Positions 8,341 through 19,349 of a stretch of DNA of 64,000 bases are shown here, in pieces. How positions within the stretch are numbered: position 1 is the stretch's first letter; each line of letters opens with the position of its first letter. Made by a program: the position numbers and the translations under genes. The notes under the pieces are model-generated. The model was given only the letters and a program-made list of their open reading frames with translations. It did no database searches and was not told where the DNA came from. The stretch is taken from the NCBI GenBank assembly GCA_910575555.1, contig CAJTFX010000006.1:63509-127508 (forward strand), written 5' to 3'. This DNA comes from Lachnospiraceae bacterium. GTDB lineage: Bacteria > Bacillota > Clostridia > Lachnospirales > Lachnospiraceae.

Positions 8341-9514
8341 TATTTACAGATTACTGAATGAGATTGAAACTGATTTTAGCGAATATGAAAAAACTGAATT
8401 ATCCTCCAAAGAAAAAGAAGAACATAAACAGAGAATTTTGATGGAGGTAAAACGGATGAAGAAAAGGAATGAAAACAGAAAAGAAAATAGAAAAGCCAGA
8501 GTTTGGAAAACAGCGGCGGGGGCTGCGGCAGCATGTGTGATTACCGCAGGGGCATTCAGCATTGCCAACCCGGTACAGGCTCAGGAATTACTCAGCAGCG
8601 TGTTCGGAACGCTGATTGAAAACTCCCAGGGAGAGAAATATGAACAGGAAGATACCGAGAGATACCAGACCATCGGTGAAAATGCAGTTGCAGTCCAGGA
8701 AGAGGTGGACAAACGCCAGGGCGAAGAGGGATATGCGCTGACGGCAGAGCAGGACGGCGTTGCTATTTCCGTATCCGATGTATACTGTGACGGTTATATC
8801 CTCTATTATACAACAACTCTCCAGACAGACCGTGAAGAATTAATGAGCGCAGACGGAATCATTCTTGAGAAAAAAGACGGCGAACCTTATGATATTAAAA
8901 TCAACGGAACCCATATGTCGGAAGTGATTCGGCCCTTTGAGAAGTCGGCGGACGGAACCTACGTGGCAGCTCAGCAGATTGATTTGATGAATCCCTATGA
9001 CATCAGCAGCAATCCGGTAGAACTGGGAATCGAAGAAAACGGAACCCTGGTGGTGGAATGGACGGTGCGTCAGCTTGACGGCTACCTCTTTGATAAATGG
9101 GACGATAACGGCGAATACCAGTCCACCGGATCAGCAGCAGGCGAATGGAACCTCCGGTTCCCGGTAACGGTTGACACTTCCAAGAATGAAACCTTCGATA
9201 TTAATAAAGAAGAAAACGGTATTCTGGTAAAACGCGGCGTCAAGACCAAAGCCGGCCTTGTCCTGGAAGTGGAGCTTCCGGATTTCACACAGGAGCCCTA
9301 TAACGATAAGTACAATGATCCGGATATGGGCGTGAAAGACAGCGAAGGAAATTATATCCAATGGCTGAACCAGAAATCCGATCTCAGAGAGGACAATACC
9401 TGCACCAGTCAGATTATGGTGCTCTATGACGGACAGAAAGATTTGTCCTTCTGTGTAACGACTAGGGACGAGGATCAGATTGAGATTGCGGATATTGGGT
9501 TCCAGGTGCCGTAG
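8330..9514 (+). CDS. DUF4179 membrane protein, probable anti-sigma partner
   Basis: A 394-residue protein with a cytoplasmic charged N terminus (residues 1-58), one membrane helix (about 60-82, TAAGAAAACVITAGAFSI) and a large extracytoplasmic part. The segment IANPVQAQELLSSVFGTLIE just after the membrane is typical of DUF4179 proteins. It overlaps the sigma gene and is translationally coupled to it. The zinc-finger anti-sigma motif is not visible, so binding would be through the unstructured N-terminal 58 residues. Role inferred from the partner gene; the ligand of the outer domain is unknown. Confidence 0.8.
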   Translation: MANNIYRLLNEIETDFSEYEKTELSSKEKEEHKQRILMEVKRMKKRNENRKENRKARVWKTAAGAAAACVITAGAFSIANPVQAQELLSSVFGTLIENSQGEKYEQEDTERYQTIGENAVAVQEEVDKRQGEEGYALTAEQDGVAISVSDVYCDGYILYYTTTLQTDREELMSADGIILEKKDGEPYDIKINGTHMSEVIRPFEKSADGTYVAAQQIDLMNPYDISSNPVELGIEENGTLVVEWTVRQLDGYLFDKWDDNGEYQSTGSAAGEWNLRFPVTVDTSKNETFDINKEENGILVKRGVKTKAGLVLEVELPDFTQEPYNDKYNDPDMGVKDSEGNYIQWLNQKSDLREDNTCTSQIMVLYDGQKDLSFCVTTRDEDQIEIADIGFQVP

Positions 9515-9533
9515 GGGATTGTTACTTCAGATT

Positions 9534-9615
9534 CGCAAACTTTGGATACGGACGGAAAAGCAGGATAGCCTTTACGTACGCAAACTTTGGATACGGACGG
9601 AAAAGCAGGATAGCC
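9534..9615. repeat. 45-bp tandem duplication at the edge of copy A
   Basis: Bases 9534-9570 and 9579-9615 are identical over 37 bases; the unit length is 45. It duplicates the outer end and half of one stem arm of copy A, so two alternative arms can pair with 9757-9778. Confidence 0.9.
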
Positions 9616-9790
9616 CTTTCCCACGCAAACCGGGCAGCGTTTCGGCGAACTAACTGCTAACTCCGGCTAGGGAAGTCAGGATAGCCTTCCTTCCCAAGTC
9701 TCCGTAAGCAGTGGATTTCGCCTTCACTAAGAACGCCCGTGAACCTTTTGCTTAGTGAAAGGGCAATCCTGCTTTTCCTGTGTATCGAAA
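9534..9790 (-). repeat. Structured intergenic repeat, copy A
   Basis: Read on the minus strand it begins TTTCGATACACAGGA (9776-9790) and ends GTCCGTATCCAAA. The long stem is 9757-9778 with 9599-9620 (21 of 22 pairs). An inner hairpin pairs 9670-9675 (GGGAAG) with 9690-9695 (CTTCCC), and CACTAAG pairs with CTTAGTG in a side hairpin. The core GGCGAAATCCACTGCTTACG is shared with copies B and C, and GTTAGCAGTTAGTTCGCC is shared with small changes. Stem sequences are unrelated between copies while pairing is kept. Confidence 0.85.
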
Positions 9791-9859
9791 GACAGGTGGT
9801 TTGCGGCTCTGACAGTGTAAAATTAACATCGTACTAACCATTCGTAAATTTTCTGAAGT

Positions 9860-10155
9860 CCTCAAAACGCCTTCCATATTTGTGGAAGAGTTTTGGGGAT
9901 TTTAGTATATAGAGTTTGGGGATGGGCAAGACGATTTCGGGTACACAGGCAATTCCAGACCGGGATTCCTCTAAGCAGACGGTTCAGGGGCGTCCTTAGC
10001 GGAGGCGAAATCCACTGCCTACGCAGACTTAGGGATGAAGGCATTCCTGAATCCCTTAGCCGAAGTCAGCAGTTAGTTCGCCGGAGCGCTGCCCCAGTCG
10101 GCGAGAGGAATCCCGGTCTGGAATTGCCGTCCGTCCCCAAATCCCCTGCTTTCTC
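9860..10155 (+). repeat. Structured intergenic repeat, copy B
   Basis: Plus-strand copy beginning near TTTCGGGTACACAGG (9935-9949). Its long stem is a perfect 24-bp match of 9948-9971 with 10105-10128. The inner hairpin is AGGGAT (10031-10036) with ATCCCT (10051-10056). The core GGAGGCGAAATCCACTGC is conserved. A separate hairpin (9861-9875 with 9884-9897) and inverted flanks (TTTGGGGAT near 9915, ATCCCC near 10141) surround it. It points toward rpoB and is head-to-head with copy A. Confidence 0.85.
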
Positions 10156-10210
10156 CAAATCCCTTTACCTTTTTAGAAAAATCCCCTCCAAAAACTTTCC
10201 AAAATAATCC

Positions 10211-10240
10211 TTGACATGAAATCCGCCTTTATGCTATCAT
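10211..10240 (+). promoter_or_regulatory. rpoBC promoter
   Basis: TTGACA (10211-10216) and TATCAT (10235-10240) with 18-base spacing and an extended TGC before the -10 box. It lies 118 bases from the rpoB start, leaving a sizeable leader. Confidence 0.7.
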
Positions 10241-10357
10241 ATAGGGTGCACTATTGTGATAAAGTGTGCTTATTATAATTAATAATAGATTGACAGCAGA
10301 AGCGTACTTTATAAGCTATTGATTGTTGTAAATATGAAAACGAGAGGTGAAACGTCA

Positions 10358-13300
10358 ATGGAGAAAAACAGAATACGTCCGATTAAAGCAGGAAAAAGCG
10401 TTCGTATGAGTTACTCGCGACAAAAGGAAGTATTAGAAATGCCGAACCTGATTGAGGTTCAGAAGAATTCTTACAACTGGTTCATCAATGAAGGGTTGAA
10501 AGAAGTATTTGCTGATATCTCTCCCATCGCGGATTACAGCGGACAGTTAAGTCTGGAATTCGTCGATTTTACATTATGCGAAAAAGACGTGAAATATTCG
10601 ATAGAAGAATGTAAAGAACGAGACGCAACCTATGCCGCACCTTTAAAAGTAAGAGTGAGATTCTACAACAAAGAGGCAGTTGAAGAAGTCAAGGATTATG
10701 AGATCTTCATGGGCGATTTACCACTTATGACAGAAACAGGAACTTTCGTAATCAACGGGGCAGAACGTGTAATCGTAAGCCAGTTGGTGCGTTCTCCTGG
10801 TATCTATTATGGAATTGCACACGATAAGGTGGGTAAAACTTTATATTCCTGCACTGTAATCCCCAATCGTGGTGCATGGTTAGAATATGAAACAGACTCC
10901 AATGATGTTTTCTATGTGCGCGTGGACAGAACCAGGAAGGTTCCGGTTACCGTACTGATCCGTGCCTTAGGCATCGGCACCAATCAGGAAATCATTGATT
11001 TGTTCGGAGAAGAGCCAAAGATTGTCGCAAGCTTTGGCAAAGACGTTGCAACCAATTATCAGGAAGGTCTTTTGGAATTATATAAGAAGATCCGTCCCGG
11101 TGAGCCTCTGACTGTGGAAAGTGCAGAAAGCCTGATTAATGCAATGTTTTTTGACCCCAGACGTTATGACCTTGCAAAAGTAGGCAGATATAAATTCAAT
11201 AAAAAGCTGTCTCTCCGGAACCGTATTCACGGACAGGTTCTGGCAGAGGATGCGGTGGATGTTTCTACCGGAGAGATTATTGCAGAACAGGGAACCACAG
11301 TGACCAGGGAACTGGCAGATAAGATCCAGAACGCGGCCGTTCCTTACGTGTGGATTCAGGGAGAAGAGCGCAATATCAAGGTATTGTCCAATCTGATGGT
11401 GGACGTGACCAATTATGTGGATATTGATGCCCAGGAAGCCCGTAAATTAGGAATTACAGAGCTTGTATATTATCCGGTTCTGGAGACAATATTAGAAGAG
11501 AATGAGTCTTTGGAGGAGCTTAAAAATGCGCTGCGCAGGGATGCGGCGGATTTGATTCCGAAACATATTACAAGGGAAGATATTTTAGCTTCCATTAATT
11601 ATAATATGCATCTGGAATACGGACTTGGAAATGATGATGATATTGACCATTTAGGCAACCGCCGAATCCGCGCGGTAGGAGAATTGCTGCAGAATCAGTA
11701 CCGTATCGGCCTTTCCAGAATGGAGAGGGTAGTCCGGGAACGTATGACTACACAGGATTTACAGGGGATTTCTCCCCAGAGTCTGATTAATATTAAGCCG
11801 GTGACTGCTGCGGTAAAAGAATTCTTCGGTTCTTCCCAGCTGTCTCAGTTTATGGATCAGAACAATCCTTTGGGAGAATTGACCCATAAGAGACGTTTGT
11901 CTGCATTGGGACCGGGAGGTCTGTCCAGAGACCGGGCCGGATTCGAGGTGCGGGACGTGCACTATTCCCATTACGGAAGAATGTGTCCCATTGAGACGCC
12001 TGAAGGACCCAACATCGGTTTGATTAACTCTCTTGCAACTTATGCAAGAATTAATGATTATGGATTTGTGGAAGCGCCTTATCGTAAGATTGACAAGTCT
12101 GATCCCAAGAACCCCAGAGTTACGGATGAAGTTGTCTATATGACGGCGGACGAGGAAGATAATTACCATGTGGCCCAGGCGAATGAAGCATTGGATGCGG
12201 AAGGGCATTTCGTAAGAAATTCCGTTTCCGGCCGCTACCGGGAAGAGACGCAGGAATACGAAAAAACCATGTTTGATTACATGGACGTTTCCCCGAAAAT
12301 GGTATTTTCTGTGGCTACGGCATTGATTCCTTTCCTGGAAAATGACGATGCGAACCGTGCGCTGATGGGATCTAACATGCAGCGTCAGGCTGTTCCGCTT
12401 TTGACGACAGAGGCTCCGGCGGTGGGAACTGGAATGGAGACGAAAGCTGCCGTAGACTCTGGAGTCTGCGTGGTTGCCAAGCATTCCGGAGTGGTAGAGC
12501 GTTCTGTTTCAAATGAGATTACGATTAAAACAGAGGACGGCAAGCGGGAGGTATACAAACTGACCAAGTTCTCCCGAAGCAACCAGTCCAACTGCTACAA
12601 TCAGCGTCCTATTGTATTTAAAGGCGACAAGGTAGAGGCAGGACAGGTAATTGCCGACGGCCCCTCCACCTCCAACGGAGAGCTGGCTTTGGGTAAGAAT
12701 CCGCTGATCGGATTTATGACCTGGGAAGGCTACAATTACGAGGATGCCGTTCTGTTAAGTGAAAGACTGGTGCAGGAGGATGTATATACCTCTGTGCACA
12801 TTGAAGAATATGAGGCGGAAGCCAGGGATACCAAACTGGGGCCGGAAGAAATTACCCGTGATGTTCCCGGCGTAGGCGACGATGCCCTGAAAGATCTGGA
12901 CGAAAGAGGAATTATCCGGATTGGCGCAGAAGTCCGTGCCGGAGATATTCTGGTGGGTAAAGTAACGCCCAAGGGAGAGACAGAGCTTACCGCAGAGGAG
13001 CGTCTGCTTCGGGCGATTTTCGGCGAGAAAGCCAGAGAAGTAAGGGATACGTCCTTGAAAGTGCCCCACGGAGAATACGGAATCGTCGTAGATGCAAAGG
13101 TATTTACCAGAGAAAACGGCGACGAGCTTTCTCCGGGCGTGAATCAGGCAGTCCGCATTTACATTGCCCAGAAACGTAAGATTTCCGTAGGGGATAAAAT
13201 GGCGGGACGTCATGGAAATAAGGGTGTGGTTTCCCGTGTGCTTCCAGTGGAGGATATGCCGTTCCTTCCAAACGGGCGCCCCTTAGACATTGTGCTGAAT

Positions 13301-14227
13301 CCTCTGGGCGTGCCTTCCCGTATGAATATCGGACAGGTGTTGGAGATTCACTTGAGCCTTGCGGCAAAAGCCCTTGGATTTAACATTGCAACGCCGGTTT
13401 TTGACGGTGCAAGAGAAGATGATATTATGGATACCCTGGATTTGGCCAATGACTATGTGAACCTGTCCTGGGAAGAATTTGAAAGCAAATATAAAGAAGA
13501 GCTTCTTCCGGAAGTGATGGAATATCTCTATGAGAACCGGGATCACAGGGAAGTGTGGAAAGGAGTGCCTTTATCCAGAGACGGCAAGGTAAGGCTTCGG
13601 GACGGCAGAACGGGTGAATATTTTGACAGTCCGGTAACGATTGGCCACATGCATTATCTGAAGCTCCATCATCTGGTGGATGATAAGATACATGCCCGTT
13701 CCACAGGCCCCTATTCTCTGGTAACTCAGCAGCCTTTGGGCGGAAAAGCCCAGTTCGGCGGCCAGCGTTTCGGAGAGATGGAAGTTTGGGCTCTGGAAGC
13801 GTACGGCGCCTCCTACACCTTGCAGGAGATCCTTACCGTGAAGTCTGACGACGTGATCGGCCGTGTGAAAACTTACGAAGCGATTATCAAGGGTGACAAT
13901 ATTCCTGAACCGGGAATTCCGGAATCCTTTAAGGTACTTTTGAAGGAGCTGCAGTCTTTGGGACTGGATGTGAAAGTTCTGGATGAAAACAGAGAAGAAG
14001 TGGAACTGATGGAAACCAGTGAATACGGCAATACAGATTTGAATTCAATTATTGCCGGCGACCGGAATTTTGCCTTTGAAGAGGAGGAATCTTTCGGAGC
14101 AATGGGCTTCAGCAAACAGGAATTCAGCCCGGAAGAGGAAGAACTGGTGGATATCGAAGAAGATGAAGAAGAAGCATTGGAATTAGAGGACGATTTCGCC
14201 GATTTTGACGATGTTCTGGATGAATAG
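10358..14227 (+). CDS. rpoB: DNA-directed RNA polymerase subunit beta
   Basis: A 1289-residue beta subunit. I place the start at ATG 10358 ([20 protein letters not shown]) with GAGAGGTGA upstream; an in-frame ATG at 10319 would add 13 poorly conserved residues. Rifampicin-region motifs are present: [20 protein letters not shown] and [20 protein letters not shown], with wild-type-looking S, Q, D, H and S positions, so no common rifampicin-resistance change is seen. [13 protein letters not shown] and the acidic C terminus ([14 protein letters not shown]) are also clear. It is followed after 35 bases by rpoC. Confidence 0.97.
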   Translation: MEKNRIRPIKAGKSVRMSYSRQKEVLEMPNLIEVQKNSYNWFINEGLKEVFADISPIADYSGQLSLEFVDFTLCEKDVKYSIEECKERDATYAAPLKVRVRFYNKEAVEEVKDYEIFMGDLPLMTETGTFVINGAERVIVSQLVRSPGIYYGIAHDKVGKTLYSCTVIPNRGAWLEYETDSNDVFYVRVDRTRKVPVTVLIRALGIGTNQEIIDLFGEEPKIVASFGKDVATNYQEGLLELYKKIRPGEPLTVESAESLINAMFFDPRRYDLAKVGRYKFNKKLSLRNRIHGQVLAEDAVDVSTGEIIAEQGTTVTRELADKIQNAAVPYVWIQGEERNIKVLSNLMVDVTNYVDIDAQEARKLGITELVYYPVLETILEENESLEELKNALRRDAADLIPKHITREDILASINYNMHLEYGLGNDDDIDHLGNRRIRAVGELLQNQYRIGLSRMERVVRERMTTQDLQGISPQSLINIKPVTAAVKEFFGSSQLSQFMDQNNPLGELTHKRRLSALGPGGLSRDRAGFEVRDVHYSHYGRMCPIETPEGPNIGLINSLATYARINDYGFVEAPYRKIDKSDPKNPRVTDEVVYMTADEEDNYHVAQANEALDAEGHFVRNSVSGRYREETQEYEKTMFDYMDVSPKMVFSVATALIPFLENDDANRALMGSNMQRQAVPLLTTEAPAVGTGMETKAAVDSGVCVVAKHSGVVERSVSNEITIKTEDGKREVYKLTKFSRSNQSNCYNQRPIVFKGDKVEAGQVIADGPSTSNGELALGKNPLIGFMTWEGYNYEDAVLLSERLVQEDVYTSVHIEEYEAEARDTKLGPEEITRDVPGVGDDALKDLDERGIIRIGAEVRAGDILVGKVTPKGETELTAEERLLRAIFGEKAREVRDTSLKVPHGEYGIVVDAKVFTRENGDELSPGVNQAVRIYIAQKRKISVGDKMAGRHGNKGVVSRVLPVEDMPFLPNGRPLDIVLNPLGVPSRMNIGQVLEIHLSLAAKALGFNIATPVFDGAREDDIMDTLDLANDYVNLSWEEFESKYKEELLPEVMEYLYENRDHREVWKGVPLSRDGKVRLRDGRTGEYFDSPVTIGHMHYLKLHHLVDDKIHARSTGPYSLVTQQPLGGKAQFGGQRFGEMEVWALEAYGASYTLQEILTVKSDDVIGRVKTYEAIIKGDNIPEPGIPESFKVLLKELQSLGLDVKVLDENREEVELMETSEYGNTDLNSIIAGDRNFAFEEEESFGAMGFSKQEFSPEEEELVDIEEDEEEALELEDDFADFDDVLDE

Positions 14228-14262
14228 TCAAAGATCCTGCAGGAAAAGGAAGGGAGAGTCAC

Positions 14263-17200
14263 ATGCCGGAAACAATGAACAAAGAAAAATACCAGCCAAT
14301 TACCTTTGATGCAATTAAAATTGGTCTGGCATCACCTGAAAAAATCAGAGAGTGGTCCCGGGGAGAGGTAAAAAAGCCGGAAACCATTAACTATAGAACC
14401 CTGAAACCGGAGAAGGACGGCCTGTTCTGTGAAAAGATTTTCGGGCCCAGCAAGGACTGGGAATGCCACTGCGGCAAATATAAGAAAATCCGCTATAAAG
14501 GCGTAGTCTGCGACCGGTGCGGCGTGGAAATTACCAAGGCAAGCGTCCGCAGGGAACGGATGGGGCATATTGAGCTGGCTGCCCCTGTTTCCCATATCTG
14601 GTATTTCAAGGGAATCCCAAGCAGAATGGGACTGATCCTGGATTTGTCGCCCAGAACACTGGAAAAGGTACTGTATTTTGCCTCCTATATCGTATTGGAT
14701 AAAGGAAGCAGCGACTTGCAGTATAAGCAGGTTTTGTCAGAAGCAGAGTACCAGGAAGCCAGAGAAAAGTATGGCAGCGATTTCAGAGTAGGCATGGGTG
14801 CAGAGTCCATTAAGGAGCTGTTGGAAGCCATTGATCTGGAAAAAGACGCCATGGAGCTGAAGGCGGCTTTGAAGGATGCAACGGGACAGAAGCGTGCCAG
14901 AATTATCAAACGCCTGGAGGTTGTGGAGGCCTTCCGGGGTTCCGGCAACCGGCCGGACTGGATGATTATGGATGTGATTCCGGTAATACCGCCGGATCTG
15001 CGTCCAATGGTACAGTTGGACGGCGGACGTTTCGCAACTTCTGACTTAAATGATTTGTACCGCCGGATTATCAACCGGAACAACCGTCTGAGAAGGCTGT
15101 TGGAGCTGGGCGCGCCGGATATTATTGTAAGAAATGAAAAGCGTATGCTGCAGGAAGCGGTGGACGCGCTGATTGATAACGGCAGAAGGGGCCGTCCGGT
15201 AACCGGGCCCGGAAACCGCGCGCTGAAATCTTTATCTGATATGTTAAAAGGGAAGTCCGGACGGTTCCGTCAGAATCTTCTGGGAAAACGTGTGGATTAT
15301 TCCGGACGTTCCGTTATTGTGGTAGGGCCGGAACTGAAAATTTATCAGTGCGGGCTGCCAAAAGAAATGGCAATTGAGCTGTTCAAGCCTTTTGTGATGA
15401 AGGAACTGGTATGCAATGGAACAGCCCATAACATTAAGAGCGCAAAGAAGATGGTAGAGCGTCTCCAGTCGGAAGTCTGGGACGTTTTGGAAGAAGTAAT
15501 CAAGGAGCATCCCGTAATGTTAAACCGTGCTCCCACGCTGCACAGACTTGGAATTCAGGCATTTGAGCCGATTCTGGTAGAGGGCAAGGCTATTAAGCTG
15601 CATCCTCTGGTATGTACCGCCTTTAACGCAGACTTTGACGGAGACCAGATGGCGGTTCACCTTCCGCTGTCTGTGGAAGCCCAGTCTGAGTGCAGGTTTT
15701 TGCTGCTGTCGCCCAATAACCTGCTGAAGCCTTCCGACGGCGGGCCGGTGGCAGTGCCTTCTCAGGATATGGTGCTGGGAATTTATTATCTGACCCAGGA
15801 ACGGCCGGGGGCAAAAGGCGAAGGGAAATTTTTCAAGAATGTAAACGAGGCAATTCTGGCTTATGAGAATGATGCCTTGACGCTGCATTCCAGAATTACT
15901 GTACGTGTGGCAAAGACAATGCCGGGAGGAGAAGAAGTAACCGGCAATGTGGAATCCACCCTGGGACGTTTTATTTTCAATGAGATACTTCCCCAGGATT
16001 TGGGATTCGTGGACAGAAGCAATCCGGAAAACATCCTGAAACTGGAAATTGATTTCCATGTGGGCAAAAAAGGCTTAAAGCAGATTTTGGAAAAAGTAAT
16101 CAACATTCACGGAGCCACCATAACGGCGGAAGTGCTGGATGATATTAAGTCCATGGGATATAAATACTCCACCAGGGCGGCCATGACCGTTTCCATTTCT
16201 GATATGACAGTGCCGGAGAAGAAGCCTGCGCTGATTAAAAATGCCCAGGATACGGTGGATAAGATTACCAGGAACTATAAACGCGGTCTGATTACTGAAG
16301 AAGAGCGTTACAAAGAGGTTGTTGAAACCTGGAAAGAAACAGACGATATTCTGACCAAAGAGCTGTTGGACGGTCTGGATAAATACAATAATATTTATAT
16401 GATGGCGGATTCCGGAGCCCGCGGTTCTGACAAACAGATTAAACAGCTGGCGGGAATGCGCGGACTGATGGCAGATACCACAGGACGTACCATTGAGCTG
16501 CCCATCAAATCTAATTTCCGTGAGGGATTAGACGTTTTGGAATATTTTATGTCTGCCCACGGTGCACGGAAAGGTCTGTCCGATACGGCGCTGCGTACGG
16601 CAGACTCCGGATATCTGACCAGACGTTTGGTAGACGTATCCCAGGAATTGATTATCCGGGATATTGACTGCTGCGAAGGAAAAGAAGCGCCGGGCATGTC
16701 TGTGAAGGCGTTTATGGACGGAAAAGAAGAGATCGAGAGCCTTCAGGAGCGTATTACCGGAAGGTTTGTATGTGAAGATATTTGCGATGCGGAGGGCAAT
16801 GTCTTAGTGAAGGCAAACCATATGGTGACGCCCAAGCGGGCAGCCCTTGTGATGAGCAAAGGCGTGAATAAGCAGGGAGAACCTCTGGACAAAGTGAAAA
16901 TCCGTACAGTCCTTACCTGCCGTTCCCATAACGGCATCTGCGCGAAATGCTACGGCGCCAATATGGCCACAGGCCAGGCAGTGCAGGTGGGAGAGTCCGT
17001 AGGAATTATTGCGGCGCAGTCCATCGGCGAGCCGGGTACACAGCTTACCATGCGTACCTTCCATACCGGCGGCGTTGCCGGAAACGACATCACGCAGGGT
17101 CTTCCCCGTGTGGAGGAGCTGTTTGAGGCGCGTAAGCCCAAGGGACTTGCGATTATCACAGAATTTGCCGGAGTTGCCACCATTAAGGATACGAAGAAAA

Positions 17201-17973
17201 AGCGTGAAATTATCGTGACCAACGATGAAACCGGAGAAACCAAGGCATACCTGATTCCGTATGGCTCCAGAATCAAGATTATGGACGGAGCAGTGTTAGA
17301 GGCCGGCGACGAACTGACAGAAGGTAGTGTGAACCCCCACGACATTCTGAAAATCAAAGGCGTCCGCGCCGTTCAGGATTATATGATTCAGGAAGTGCAG
17401 CGTGTATACCGTCTGCAGGGTGTGGAAATCAATGACAAGCATATCGAAGTGATTGTGCGTCAGATGTTAAAGAAAATCCGTATTGAGAATAACGGAGATT
17501 CTGAGTTCCTGCCGGGAACGTTAGTGGATATTCTGGAATATGAAGACACCAATGAAAGACTGGAAGAAGAAGGCAAAGAGCCTGCAGAGGGCAAACAGGT
17601 AATGCTGGGTATTACCAAGGCGTCCCTGGCCACCAATTCTTTCCTGTCTGCGGCGTCCTTCCAGGAAACCACCAAGGTACTGACAGAGGCAGCCATTAAG
17701 GGCAAGGTTGACCCGCTGATCGGCCTGAAAGAAAATGTAATTATCGGTAAACTGATTCCTGCCGGAACCGGTATGAAACGTTACCGTGACATTAAGCTCT
17801 CCACAGACGCAAATGAAATGGATGATATTTTCTTTGAAGAAGAAATGCTGGATTTCAGTTATAATCCGGGAGAGGACGAAGAACTGGACGAAGAGCTGGA
17901 GGAAGAATTGGAAGCCTTTGAAAAGGAATTCGGAGAATCTTTGGAAGATGAGGCAGTACTGGAAACAGAATAG
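14263..17973 (+). CDS. rpoC: DNA-directed RNA polymerase subunit beta-prime
   Basis: A 1236-residue beta-prime subunit. The N-terminal zinc site is [20 protein letters not shown] (near residues 68-87). The catalytic magnesium loop is [14 protein letters not shown] near 455. The second zinc site includes [13 protein letters not shown] near 887-899, and the trigger-loop region [16 protein letters not shown] is intact. Like the beta subunit it ends in a strongly acidic tail ([20 protein letters not shown]). AAGGGAGAG precedes the ATG. A GC-rich hairpin follows the stop. Confidence 0.97.
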   Translation: MPETMNKEKYQPITFDAIKIGLASPEKIREWSRGEVKKPETINYRTLKPEKDGLFCEKIFGPSKDWECHCGKYKKIRYKGVVCDRCGVEITKASVRRERMGHIELAAPVSHIWYFKGIPSRMGLILDLSPRTLEKVLYFASYIVLDKGSSDLQYKQVLSEAEYQEAREKYGSDFRVGMGAESIKELLEAIDLEKDAMELKAALKDATGQKRARIIKRLEVVEAFRGSGNRPDWMIMDVIPVIPPDLRPMVQLDGGRFATSDLNDLYRRIINRNNRLRRLLELGAPDIIVRNEKRMLQEAVDALIDNGRRGRPVTGPGNRALKSLSDMLKGKSGRFRQNLLGKRVDYSGRSVIVVGPELKIYQCGLPKEMAIELFKPFVMKELVCNGTAHNIKSAKKMVERLQSEVWDVLEEVIKEHPVMLNRAPTLHRLGIQAFEPILVEGKAIKLHPLVCTAFNADFDGDQMAVHLPLSVEAQSECRFLLLSPNNLLKPSDGGPVAVPSQDMVLGIYYLTQERPGAKGEGKFFKNVNEAILAYENDALTLHSRITVRVAKTMPGGEEVTGNVESTLGRFIFNEILPQDLGFVDRSNPENILKLEIDFHVGKKGLKQILEKVINIHGATITAEVLDDIKSMGYKYSTRAAMTVSISDMTVPEKKPALIKNAQDTVDKITRNYKRGLITEEERYKEVVETWKETDDILTKELLDGLDKYNNIYMMADSGARGSDKQIKQLAGMRGLMADTTGRTIELPIKSNFREGLDVLEYFMSAHGARKGLSDTALRTADSGYLTRRLVDVSQELIIRDIDCCEGKEAPGMSVKAFMDGKEEIESLQERITGRFVCEDICDAEGNVLVKANHMVTPKRAALVMSKGVNKQGEPLDKVKIRTVLTCRSHNGICAKCYGANMATGQAVQVGESVGIIAAQSIGEPGTQLTMRTFHTGGVAGNDITQGLPRVEELFEARKPKGLAIITEFAGVATIKDTKKKREIIVTNDETGETKAYLIPYGSRIKIMDGAVLEAGDELTEGSVNPHDILKIKGVRAVQDYMIQEVQRVYRLQGVEINDKHIEVIVRQMLKKIRIENNGDSEFLPGTLVDILEYEDTNERLEEEGKEPAEGKQVMLGITKASLATNSFLSAASFQETTKVLTEAAIKGKVDPLIGLKENVIIGKLIPAGTGMKRYRDIKLSTDANEMDDIFFEEEMLDFSYNPGEDEELDEELEEELEAFEKEFGESLEDEAVLETE

Positions 17974-17987
17974 AATATAACGCGCTG

Positions 17988-18039
17988 CGCCCGCCGGGAA
18001 TCCATCAGCATTGGCTGTTGGCTGATTTCCCGGCGGGCG
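17988..18039 (+). terminator. GC-rich hairpin after rpoC
   Basis: CGCCCGCCGGGAA (17988-18000) pairs with TTCCCGGCGGGCG (18027-18039). No long T run follows, so it may slow or end transcription only partly. Confidence 0.6.
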
Positions 18040-18162
18040 GTATTTCGGGAGCTGTCAGCTTATGGCGGCTCCTTTTTAAACCGGCAGAAAACGGGTTTAC
18101 CGGAAGATTCTGACAGAATTGTGAATAAGAAGCTAAAATTTGGGGAAAATTAGAAAAAGTCC

Positions 18163-18191
18163 TTGACACGGCGATTTTATCTTTATATAAT
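18163..18191 (+). promoter_or_regulatory. Promoter of rpsL-rpsG-fusA-tuf
   Basis: TTGACA (18163-18168) and TATAAT (18186-18191), consensus boxes with 17-base spacing, 59 bases ahead of rpsL. Confidence 0.9.
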
Positions 18192-18250
18192 GTCATAGTG
18201 TGCATGGGATCATGCACTTATATTTTGAATTTTTACAGGAGGTGAAAAGA

Positions 18251-18673
18251 ATGCCAACATTTAACCAGTTAGTAAGAAAGGGAAGACAGACATCTGAGAA
18301 GAAATCTACAGCACCGGCTTTGCAGAAAGGATACAATTCCTTGAGGAAACGCCCGACCAATACTTCTGCACCCCAGAAGAGAGGTGTTTGTACTGCAGTT
18401 AAGACTGCAACTCCTAAGAAACCTAACTCTGCTCTTCGTAAAATCGCCAGAGTACGTCTCTCCAACGGAATTGAGGTAACAAGCTATATTCCGGGAGAAG
18501 GACACAATCTGCAGGAGCACAGCGTTGTTCTGATCAGAGGCGGAAGGGTAAAAGACTTGCCTGGTACCAGATACCATATCATCCGCGGAACATTGGATAC
18601 CGCAGGCGTAGCAAACAGACGGCAGGCACGTTCCAAATATGGTGCAAAGAGGCCGAAAGACGCTAAAAAATAA
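18251..18673 (+). CDS. rpsL: 30S ribosomal protein S12
   Basis: A 140-residue S12 starting at ATG 18251 behind AGGAGGTGA; the longer frame from 18200 is leader. It carries [20 protein letters not shown] and [20 protein letters not shown], including the lysines where streptomycin resistance usually arises, both unaltered as far as can be judged. S12 is part of the decoding centre. First gene of the str operon. Confidence 0.97.
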   Translation: MPTFNQLVRKGRQTSEKKSTAPALQKGYNSLRKRPTNTSAPQKRGVCTAVKTATPKKPNSALRKIARVRLSNGIEVTSYIPGEGHNLQEHSVVLIRGGRVKDLPGTRYHIIRGTLDTAGVANRRQARSKYGAKRPKDAKK

Positions 18674-19328
<655 letters not shown>

Positions 19329-19349
19329 CATTTTTAGGAGGAAAAAACC

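Larger units (their letters stand above)
9515..10357. other. Long intergenic region upstream of rpoB
   Basis: This 843-bp stretch has no credible gene; the short open frames in it are inside palindromes. It holds two structured repeats in opposite orientation (copy A 9534-9790, copy B 9913-10155), a 45-bp tandem duplication, and the rpoB promoter. Confidence 0.8.

Noticed and set aside
9534-9790. Interpretation of the repeats as a CRISPR array or integron attC sites
   Set aside because: There is no regular repeat-spacer periodicity, and the length, conserved core and lack of RYYYAAC/GTTRRRY boxes do not fit attC.
9893-10207. 104-codon open frame inside structured repeat copy B
   Set aside because: It spans both arms of a palindrome, has no ribosome site, and the other copies do not preserve the frame.
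10273-10310. A second rpoB promoter near TATAAT 10273 or TTGACA 10291
   Set aside because: Spacings of about 14 bases to possible partner boxes are too short; the 10211-10240 promoter is better.
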